From an uncultured Pelagibacteraceae bacterium (lineage in GTDB: Bacteria > Pseudomonadota > Alphaproteobacteria > Pelagibacterales > Pelagibacteraceae), in the NCBI GenBank assembly GCA_902582105.1, contig CACHQT010000010.1:1-38094 (forward strand): a stretch of DNA of 38,094 nt, read 5' to 3'. Each line of letters begins with the position of its first letter. The first letter of the stretch is position 1. Position numbers and translations under genes: made by a program. Of the stretch, positions 18,885 through 24,982 are shown piece after piece. The notes beneath the pieces were generated by a model. That model saw only the letters and a program-made list of their open reading frames with translations, was not told the origin of the DNA and ran no database searches.

Positions 18885-19652
18885 CTAATATAAAAAGAAG
18901 TTTTTAATATAATTTGCAAAATAAACGTAGATAAGACAACCTATTATAATAAAAGGTCCAAAAGGAATTTGCGTAGACATATTTCTAGTTTTTTTTAAAA
19001 GGGATGGAACAGAAAAAATGAGCGCAACAAACGATGAAATAAAAATTGTAAAAGGGATGCTAAACCATCCAAACCAAAAGCCGACAACAGCAATTAATTT
19101 TGCATCACCAAGTCCCATGCCTTCTTTCTTTCTTAAATTTTTGTAGAAAAAAATAATTAACCAAATTATTGAATAACCAAACAATCCTCCTATTAAAGAA
19201 TTAATATAGTTTGGAAATAAAGATTGATTTAAATTAGGATCAAAAGATTTTACAAAACCAATAAACATTAAAGGAAATGTTAGTTCATTTGGAATAATAT
19301 AATGCTTTATATCAATAAAAAAAATTATTATAAAAAAAATAGTTAATATTATTAATAATAAAGTTGTGATTGAAACTCCATAGAAATAATAAATTAAAAC
19401 AAAACTTATTGCAGAAATCAATTCTACTATAAAGTATTGTAAACTTATTCTAGATTTACCACATCTGCATTTTCCTTTTAAGAATATAAAAGATAAAAGA
19501 GGGATATTATCATACCAATTAATTTGCTTTTCACATGATGTGCAAAAAGATCTACCCTTTATGATATTTTTTTCTAGAGGAAGACGATAAATGCAAACAT
19601 TACAAAAACTTCCCCAAATACTACCCAATACAAAAGCTAGCGTGTAAAGCAC
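18885..19652 (-). CDS. pilD: Prepilin peptidase PilD
   Basis: Bifunctional inner-membrane aspartyl protease that cleaves the leader of prepilins after Gly and methylates the new N-terminus. Catalytic aspartates are D114 in FFIDIKHYIIP and D183 in GLGDAKL. The N-terminal methyltransferase region has the cysteine motif CTSC (37-40) with CRC (62-64), and the IPLLSF segment between them. Length (255) and about eight hydrophobic segments fit. The best start is a GTG at 19652. It serves all six prepilins in this window. It diverges from the phosphatase gene at 19816. Confidence 0.94.
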   Translation of the reverse strand: MLYTLAFVLGSIWGSFCNVCIYRLPLEKNIIKGRSFCTSCEKQINWYDNIPLLSFIFLKGKCRCGKSRISLQYFIVELISAISFVLIYYFYGVSITTLLLIILTIFFIIIFFIDIKHYIIPNELTFPLMFIGFVKSFDPNLNQSLFPNYINSLIGGLFGYSIIWLIIFFYKNLRKKEGMGLGDAKLIAVVGFWFGWFSIPFTIFISSFVALIFSVPSLLKKTRNMSTQIPFGPFIIIGCLIYVYFANYIKNFFLY

Positions 19653-19694
19653 AAATTATATTTTTATATGAGATGCAATTTCAAGAACTCCATC

Positions 19695-19710
19695 TATACA
19701 GTATTGTATA
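19695..19710. promoter_or_regulatory. Inverted repeat TATACA-N4-TGTATA between pilD and the phosphatase gene
   Basis: A perfect 6-bp inverted repeat with a 4-bp centre (GTAT) in the 163-base divergent gap. It could be an operator acting on either gene. AT-rich sequence makes short palindromes common, so the support is weak. Confidence 0.25.
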
Positions 19711-19815
19711 AACACTACCGCATCTTGAATGTGTAAATAAAAATTAGGCGCGTATATTATAATTTCCATTATTGTTAAAATTATCAAAAAAGATGTAAAA
19801 TGCAAAATATAAAAT

Positions 19816-21096
19816 ATGTTTTTTAAATCGAAAAAACCTGAGCCAATTAAAGAAGATTCGCGTATTAAGGATTTACAGATAATCACTCAAATGAATCAGG
19901 AGTTTGCAACCTCTCTTGATCTTAACGAAACTTTACAAAATTCTTTAGAGGTAATAATAAAAAGAATAAATGCGCAAGCTGCAAACATATTTTTAATTGA
20001 AGAAAAAAAACAAGTTTTTCAGTGCATTCAATCTAAACACCAAGCTTACCTTGAAGATTATGAAATTCCTTTGACGCAAGGAGTAATGGGAAAAGCTGTT
20101 TTGCAAAAAAAATGTATTAGGGTTGGAGATGTTAGAAAAGATGTAAGAGAAATTGCTGAATTTTATTTTGATTTAGACAACAAAACTAACTTTACAACAT
20201 ATTCTGTATTATGCGCTCCACTAATTGCTGCAAATGAATGCATCGGTGTGATTCATTGTCTAAATAAAAAAACAACAAATAAACTTTTTGAAGAAAGCGA
20301 TAGAAAACTTTTGGAAACTCTTGCAACACCAGCAGCACTTGCCATCAGAAATGCACGAATGGCTAAAGAACTTATAGATAAAAATAGAATGCAAAAAGAA
20401 ATAGAAATTGTAGGAGAGATTCAAAAAACTTTATTATCAAAAAATAAAGAAGATCCCTTTCCTATAGCTGGAATAAATATTCCTGCGAAGGTAGTATCTG
20501 GAGATTTTTATAATTTTTCTGATTTAGGAAACGGCAAGTATGGATTTGGTGTTGCGGATGTATCTGGAAAAGGAATAAAGTCATCACTTTTAATGTCAAA
20601 GGCCTCAAGTCTCTATAGATGTTTAAGTAAAACAATGTTTTCAGCTTCGGATTTATTAAATTTGTTAAATAAAGAAATTTGTGAAACTGCAGCAAGAGGC
20701 ATGTTCGTAACTATGCTGGTTGGAATATACGACAGCAATAAAAAAGAATTACTTATCTCTAATGCCGGTCACGAACCTCCTCTTATTTACTCAAAGGATG
20801 GAAAATTTTCTGATCATAAAGAGGCAGGACCACCTTTAGGTATTATGCCAAAGATTACTTATAAAGAGAACGTAATACCCTTTTCAGATAGCTCAATGTA
20901 TATTTTTACAGATGGAATTACAGAGATTAAAGATCCAAATGGTGAAATGTTAGGCTCTGAAGGTTTTCAGAATTATATAAAAAAATATCAATCCACGCCA
21001 AACAATAGCAGATTAAAAGTTATCATCGAAGATATTGTTAAGTCCGGTAAAATTCAAAAAGATGATTTAACAATAGTAGTCATTGATGGAAAGTAA
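19816..21096 (+). CDS. GAF-domain SpoIIE/RsbU-type PP2C phosphatase
   Basis: Cytoplasmic serine phosphatase of the partner-switching type, expected to dephosphorylate a STAS anti-sigma antagonist. The 426 residues comprise a GAF sensor domain (about 20-185) and a PPM phosphatase domain (about 205-424). Metal-binding aspartates are D230 (SGDFYNF), D248 (VADVSGKG), D366 (FTDGITE) and D417 (QKDDLTIVV). NAGHEPPL and GPPLGI are also conserved. The likely partners are the STAS and kinase genes at 33183-33895, about 12 kb away across the pilus operon. The GAF ligand is unknown. No membrane segment is present. Confidence 0.9.
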   Translation: MFFKSKKPEPIKEDSRIKDLQIITQMNQEFATSLDLNETLQNSLEVIIKRINAQAANIFLIEEKKQVFQCIQSKHQAYLEDYEIPLTQGVMGKAVLQKKCIRVGDVRKDVREIAEFYFDLDNKTNFTTYSVLCAPLIAANECIGVIHCLNKKTTNKLFEESDRKLLETLATPAALAIRNARMAKELIDKNRMQKEIEIVGEIQKTLLSKNKEDPFPIAGINIPAKVVSGDFYNFSDLGNGKYGFGVADVSGKGIKSSLLMSKASSLYRCLSKTMFSASDLLNLLNKEICETAARGMFVTMLVGIYDSNKKELLISNAGHEPPLIYSKDGKFSDHKEAGPPLGIMPKITYKENVIPFSDSSMYIFTDGITEIKDPNGEMLGSEGFQNYIKKYQSTPNNSRLKVIIEDIVKSGKIQKDDLTIVVIDGK

Positions 21097-21117
21097 AAAT
21101 TAAATGGTGTTTAAAAA

Positions 21118-22569
21118 TTATTTTTTGGAAAAAAAGTAAACATCAATTAAATCTTCAAAATGAATTCTTCTTTTAGTTGCAAACATAGGTGGAGTATCAG
21201 AAAATAAAACTAATAAATCATTTTTATTCATACGATTTAAGAAATTAGAAATGCTCTCATTAAATAACATTTGATTATTATAAATTTTACAAAACTGTTC
21301 ACTTAAATTAAGTGGAAAATTTTCGTTACAATTTATATATGGAGTATCATAAACAGGTTCTACAGGAACGTGATTATTTACAGTTAAAAAAATAATAAAG
21401 TTATTTTTTTTATCTTCAACAATCTTATCCATATTATTTAAGATTATATGATCACATATTCCACTATACTTTTGATTACAAATTTCAAAATTTAATTCTT
21501 TCAATTCTTTTTTGAAGAAAGTTTTATCAAAAAAACTTTTATATCTTATACGATTAAAAAAATATTCTTCATAACTATGTATGTATATTAAGTTTTTATC
21601 TTTCATTGAATTTATCCAACAATTATTGTCTTCAATAAAATTTTTTAATTCACTAACAATATATTTTTCAAAATCCACATCATTGTTACAGAAAAATTCC
21701 ATTTCTGATCCTTGAGTTGTTAAAGTTCTATTCCATTTTTTTTTAAAATTCTGAATTATTAAATCATCATTACCTGATTTTATTTTTTCAAATAAATTAT
21801 TCTTAAGTTTTTTATTTCTAAAATTAGGATAAGACTCATTTATTATGACATAAATGTTGTGGTATTTTTTTTTATTTATAATTTCACCAAAATTTTTAAA
21901 ACTTTTGAATTCTAAATTTGTATCAAACTGTGAAAGCTGTCTTTTTCCTGAAGGGTTACTATCAAAATAAAGATAAGAATATTTAACTGTATTAAACCAA
22001 TTATCATTTCTAAAAAAACTATTATCAACATATTGAGAAATATATTTTACACCATAGCCTACTAAGTCATTCGAGGTCCACGTATCGGTTAGATGTTTGT
22101 ATCTATCTACAAGAGTTAAATGTGTATGACTTGGATTAAAATTAGTTAAAATAAAAATAATAACAACAATAGAGGAGGCGATAATTTTTTTTGTATTAAA
22201 GATATTTTTTTTTAATACAAAATTATAATTTATTTTCTCTATAAAAATAATAGAACCTAAAGAAAAAAATAAAAAATAAAAAATATTTATATTTTCATGT
22301 GCAATATATATTACATATTCAAAGTTTAAATTATTTAAATTATTTATAAGAAGCTTATAAAAATTAAAGTCCAAACCATATATAGAAAAGAAAGAAGATT
22401 TTGCTTCAAGAAAAATAAAAAAATATAATAAGTATACATTAGCTGAATAAAAAATTGATTGAACAGAAAAAAAACCATAATCAAAAGCTGGTGTTTGAAT
22501 TAAATAAAATAATGAGAAGAAATTTATTAATAGAACTCTAATTAGATATTTTTTTAGCGAAAATTTCAT
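21118..22569 (-). CDS. Membrane-anchored sulfatase-fold protein with altered metal site
   Basis: A 483-residue protein with about four hydrophobic segments in the first 145 residues and a soluble alkaline-phosphatase/sulfatase-fold domain after, the layout of LtaS/EptA-type phosphotransferases that decorate envelope glycans or lipids. Visible family positions: the first metal ligand E245 in VIINESYPNF, the presumed Thr nucleophile in TTQGSEM (284-285), H400 in NNHVP, and FSDTPP at 457-461 where the family has SDH. The missing His suggests a changed or weak second metal site. Very AT- and Asn/Lys-rich. It converges on the phosphatase gene with a 21-base gap. Substrate unknown. Confidence 0.65.
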   Translation of the reverse strand: MKFSLKKYLIRVLLINFFSLFYLIQTPAFDYGFFSVQSIFYSANVYLLYFFIFLEAKSSFFSIYGLDFNFYKLLINNLNNLNFEYVIYIAHENINIFYFLFFSLGSIIFIEKINYNFVLKKNIFNTKKIIASSIVVIIFILTNFNPSHTHLTLVDRYKHLTDTWTSNDLVGYGVKYISQYVDNSFFRNDNWFNTVKYSYLYFDSNPSGKRQLSQFDTNLEFKSFKNFGEIINKKKYHNIYVIINESYPNFRNKKLKNNLFEKIKSGNDDLIIQNFKKKWNRTLTTQGSEMEFFCNNDVDFEKYIVSELKNFIEDNNCWINSMKDKNLIYIHSYEEYFFNRIRYKSFFDKTFFKKELKELNFEICNQKYSGICDHIILNNMDKIVEDKKNNFIIFLTVNNHVPVEPVYDTPYINCNENFPLNLSEQFCKIYNNQMLFNESISNFLNRMNKNDLLVLFSDTPPMFATKRRIHFEDLIDVYFFSKK

Positions 22570-22624
22570 AAATGATATAAATAAATTAACTTATAAAGAC
22601 TTAATATGGAAAAAGATTGATTGT

Positions 22625-22637
22625 ACCTATTTTAGGT
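22625..22637. promoter_or_regulatory. Palindrome ACCTA-N3-TAGGT, site 1 before the winged-helix gene
   Basis: ACCTATTTTAGGT, a perfect 5-bp inverted repeat around three bases. An imperfect second copy starts 21 bases downstream (22646) and a third lies in the pilus-operon upstream region (24665). The two copies sit just before the chosen ATG (22674) and downstream of a possible -10 box TAATAT at 22602-22607, the expected position for an autorepressor operator. The binding protein is inferred, not shown. Confidence 0.5.
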
Positions 22638-22645
22638 TGTACTCT

Positions 22646-22658
22646 ACCTACTATAGGG
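22646..22658. promoter_or_regulatory. Palindrome ACCTA-N3-TAGGG, site 2 before the winged-helix gene
   Basis: ACCTACTATAGGG, one base off a perfect copy of the site at 22625-22637. The start-to-start distance is 21 bases, about two helical turns, so both would face the same side of the DNA. Its end overlaps the AGGGAG that could be the ribosome-binding site. Confidence 0.45.
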
Positions 22659-22673
22659 AGAATAAAAACTATA

Positions 22674-23219
22674 ATGAGTAATGAAAAAACTAAATTAGGT
22701 GAAAGCAAAGTCATTTCTTTAGATGATGCAAAGAAAGCTAGTAGGCAACAGGAACATCCATTTTCCAAGGGCTTCTATCACTGGGTGATGTTTGTTCTCT
22801 CTTTATATACAAGAGTACGTGAAAAATTAAACGTAGACTATGAATCTTTCGTAATAATCCAAGTAGTTGTTAGTCATTCCCTTTATGAAATAAATAAATC
22901 AGGAAACAGAACATTTGCTGAGCTCCAAGAACAAATGACAAGAATAACGCAAAAAAAAAATATAAGTACTAACAAATTAACTTTTGCAAGTATTTCAGAA
23001 GTATTACAGCTTCCAAGAGAAACAGTAAGAAGAAAAGTAATTTCTTTAAGTAAAAAAGAAATTTTGACTTTTAATACTTATGGAGGGATTAAACTTGGAC
23101 CAGCTTACAAAACAATTTATAAAGACTTTGTAAGTCAAACCACATCAGATTTAAGTTCATTGATGAAAAAGTGGGAAAAGAGTGGCACATTAAAAACATT
23201 ATTGGAGTTTGAAAAATAA
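22674..23219 (+). CDS. Winged-helix transcriptional regulator
   Basis: From the ATG at 22674 the product is 181 residues; an upstream in-frame start at 22617 is possible but would place the palindromes inside the coding region. The C-terminal half carries a helix-turn-helix with ASISEVLQLPRETVRRKVISLSKK followed by a wing (ILTFNTYGGIKLG), similar to the DNA-binding part of Crp- or MarR-type regulators. The N-terminal half (about 40-95) is helical and not recognised as a known sensor. It is followed after one base by the transporter gene. Paired palindromes just upstream suggest autoregulation, and a third copy upstream of pilM suggests pilus control; both are inference. Confidence 0.75.
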   Translation: MSNEKTKLGESKVISLDDAKKASRQQEHPFSKGFYHWVMFVLSLYTRVREKLNVDYESFVIIQVVVSHSLYEINKSGNRTFAELQEQMTRITQKKNISTNKLTFASISEVLQLPRETVRRKVISLSKKEILTFNTYGGIKLGPAYKTIYKDFVSQTTSDLSSLMKKWEKSGTLKTLLEFEK

Positions 23220-23220
23220 A

Positions 23221-24450
23221 ATGAGTAAATTTTTTTATGGACTGTATGATTTAGCAAACTCTGCATATACAATGATCATTATAACATTTGTAACTTCAAC
23301 TTACTTTGCAAATCAAATTGTTGGTAACGCACAACTAGGTGCAGCGTACTGGCAATGGACTGCAGGACTCTGTGGAATTGTAATTGCACTCACAGGACCG
23401 TTCATTGGAGCGATAGCTGACAAAAAACCTAAAGGAAAAATAAATTTCTTACAAATTTTTACTTTACTTTGCATTCTAACAACTTGTTTGTTTTGGTTTG
23501 CAAAACCAAACCCAAACTATATTTTATTTACTTTAATTATTTTTTTTATTTCAAACTACTGTTATGAAGTTGGAACAATATTTTACAATTCATTATTAAA
23601 AAAATGTTCAGATGAAAATAATATTGGAAAAACTTCTGGGTTTGCATTTGCATTAGGTTACATTGGATCGATACCAATACTTTTATTAGTTTTATATTTT
23701 TTTATTTTACCTAAAACAATTCCTTTCGGCTTAGATAAAAATAATTTTGAACACATAAGATTCATTCCATTGATTGTTGCGTTTTGGTTTTTTATTTTTT
23801 CTTTACCAATGATGAGTTATTTTAAAAAAAAAATATCTTATGAAGAAAATAATGACACAACACCAGTAGCAAAGAAAATTATTGAAATAATTTGGAAAAA
23901 TAAATTTACATCAGTTGGAAAGTTTCTTTTAGCAAGAATGATTTATTCTGATGCATTAATTGTATTGATTGCAGGTGGAGGTGTTTATGCTTCTGGAGTT
24001 TTTAATTTTAATTCAAGTGATTTATTAAAACTTGCAATCGCAGGAAACATTGTTGCATTCGCTGGAGTTTTAATCGGCGGATACTTAAATGATAAATTTT
24101 CTTCCAAAACAATTATTTTATCTTGCATTGTTGTATTAACATGCACAGTTGTTTATGGATCAATGATTGCACAAACAAAAAGTGAATTCTTTTACAATGT
24201 AATGGTAATTTCTTTTTTTATAGGCTCTATTCAAAGCGCAAGCCGTGTAATGATGACAAAACTATTATCTAAAACAGATTTAGGAAAAGGTTTTGGTTTG
24301 TTTAGTTTCTCTGGAAGAGTTACTGCTTTTGCGGGACCTTTAATGGTAGGAACTTTAACTTACTTGTATTCACAAAGAATTGGTTTCTTATCTGTTTCTT
24401 TTTTTTTTATTATTGGTTTTTTATTAATGCTTTCAGTTAAGAACGTATAA
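23221..24450 (+). CDS. Major facilitator transporter, UMF1 (Atg22-like) family
   Basis: A 409-residue inner-membrane transporter with about twelve hydrophobic helices. The N-terminal YGLYDLANSAYTMIIITFV is the signature of UMF1/Atg22-like MFS proteins, followed by the GAIADKK loop between helices 2 and 3. Substrate is unknown; yeast Atg22 exports amino acids, but bacterial members are poorly defined. The ATG at 23221 lies one base after the regulator stop, making a two-gene operon; a TTG at 23209 is a less likely start. A perfect AT-only palindrome ATTAAAAATTTTTAAT follows closely but is too weak to call a terminator. Confidence 0.88.
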   Translation: MSKFFYGLYDLANSAYTMIIITFVTSTYFANQIVGNAQLGAAYWQWTAGLCGIVIALTGPFIGAIADKKPKGKINFLQIFTLLCILTTCLFWFAKPNPNYILFTLIIFFISNYCYEVGTIFYNSLLKKCSDENNIGKTSGFAFALGYIGSIPILLLVLYFFILPKTIPFGLDKNNFEHIRFIPLIVAFWFFIFSLPMMSYFKKKISYEENNDTTPVAKKIIEIIWKNKFTSVGKFLLARMIYSDALIVLIAGGGVYASGVFNFNSSDLLKLAIAGNIVAFAGVLIGGYLNDKFSSKTIILSCIVVLTCTVVYGSMIAQTKSEFFYNVMVISFFIGSIQSASRVMMTKLLSKTDLGKGFGLFSFSGRVTAFAGPLMVGTLTYLYSQRIGFLSVSFFFIIGFLLMLSVKNV

Positions 24451-24629
24451 TTAAAAAAAATTAAAAATTTTTAATAAGTTTTCTATATTTAGTTGAAAAT
24501 TTTATAAAAATTTAAAAAATTAACCTTTTTTCCAAAATACAACCCTAAATTTTATCTTTTTTTCGAAAATTTATTAATTTTTTATATGATTGAGAGGTAG
24601 AATTTTATTTTTATAAAAATATTTTCATT

Positions 24630-24661
24630 CTCTAACACAAAAATTTTATACTCTAACACAA
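24630..24661 (-). repeat. Repeat array, copies 1-2 of TTGTGTTAGAG (minus orientation)
   Basis: Two perfect CTCTAACACAA copies at 24630-24640 and 24651-24661, start-to-start distance 21 bases. They are the distal end of an eight-copy array. Confidence 0.85.
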
Positions 24662-24664
24662 AAT

Positions 24665-24677
24665 ACCTACTTTAGGT
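24665..24677. promoter_or_regulatory. Palindrome ACCTA-N3-TAGGT, site 3
   Basis: ACCTACTTTAGGT. With the following TG it matches 14 of 15 bases of the site at 22625-22639. It sits between repeat copies 2 and 3, linking the regulator gene upstream to this region. Confidence 0.5.
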
Positions 24678-24733
24678 TGAAATTGCAAAAATTGTTGATT
24701 TTATTGGCTTTTAAAATTTTTTTTTTTTCACAT

Positions 24734-24776
24734 AAACTCTAACACAAACGTAAATTTTATCATTGTGTTAGAGTTT
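24734..24776. repeat. Repeat array, copies 3 and 4 as an inverted pair
   Basis: Copy 3 (24737-24747, minus) and copy 4 (24763-24773, plus) face each other. With flanking bases the arms are 14 bp, AAACTCTAACACAA and TTGTGTTAGAGTTT, around 15 bases. It is the orientation switch of the array. As RNA it would make a 14-bp stem followed by a T-rich run, so it could also end transcription coming from the transporter gene. Confidence 0.75.
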
Positions 24777-24783
24777 TTATGTT

Positions 24784-24794
24784 TTGTGTTAGAG
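24784..24794 (+). repeat. Repeat array, copy 5 (TTGTGTTAGAG)
   Basis: Perfect copy, 21 bases downstream of copy 4 in the same orientation, then 129 bases without a copy before copy 6. Confidence 0.85.
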
Positions 24795-24855
24795 AAACTA
24801 AATTTTAAAATCATTTTCATAAACTTAGCCAAAATTTTTTAATAATTAATAATTG

Positions 24856-24884
24856 TTGATTTTACTTACTATTTTAAGTATATG
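24856..24884 (+). promoter_or_regulatory. Possible promoter for the pilM-N operon
   Basis: TTGATT (24856-24861), a 17-base spacer, then TATATG (24879-24884) resemble a sigma-70-type -35 and -10. Transcription would start near 24891, at the CCTAAAATG motif, and would place repeat copies 6-8 in the 5' leader. AT-rich sequence makes such matches common. Confidence 0.3.
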
Positions 24885-24912
24885 ACCTAAAATGAGCATA
24901 CAACTTTTACTT

Positions 24913-24966
24913 TTGTGTTAGACATTTATCTAAATTGTGTTAGAGATTCGTAATATTGTGTTAGAG
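24913..24966 (+). repeat. Repeat array, copies 6-8 (TTGTGTTAGAG)
   Basis: Copies at 24913-24923 (last base C instead of G), 24935-24945 and 24956-24966, spaced 22 and 21 bases. The last ends 16 bases before the pilM-N start codon, and no Shine-Dalgarno sequence lies between. Any protein bound here would sit across the translation start region of the operon. Confidence 0.85.
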
Positions 24967-24982
24967 AATAAATTAATTTTTT

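Larger units (their letters stand above)
24451..24982. other. 532-base intergenic region upstream of the pilM-N operon
   Basis: The longest non-coding stretch in the window; I see no credible protein gene or known RNA in it. It holds eight copies of an 11-bp repeat (three in one orientation, then five in the other), one ACCTA-N3-TAGGT palindrome, a 14-bp direct repeat AATTGTTGATTTTA (24690-24703 and 24851-24864), a possible promoter at 24856-24884, and CCTAAAATG at 24886-24894, which also occurs at 2964-2972. This density of ordered elements suggests a complex regulatory region or a binding array for a nucleoprotein complex. Confidence 0.7.

Noticed and set aside
19656-19886. Minus-strand open frame of 76 codons ending four bases before pilD
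   Set aside because: It occupies the divergent promoter region and its 5' part overlaps the phosphatase coding sequence. It has no Shine-Dalgarno and no recognisable family; more likely chance.
24457-24490. Intrinsic terminator after the UMF1 transporter
   Set aside because: The palindrome ATTAAAAATTTTTAAT is perfect but made only of A and T, so the hairpin would be weak.
24630-24966. CRISPR array or DNA uptake sequences
   Set aside because: The 11-bp units are too short for CRISPR repeats and the intervals are not unique spacers of fixed length. Uptake sequences are scattered genome-wide, not clustered, phased and orientation-ordered.
24451-24982. Replication origin with iterons
   Set aside because: The phased repeats recall iterons, but there is no DnaA-box cluster that I can see and no replication initiator gene nearby; the location before a pilus operon favours regulation.
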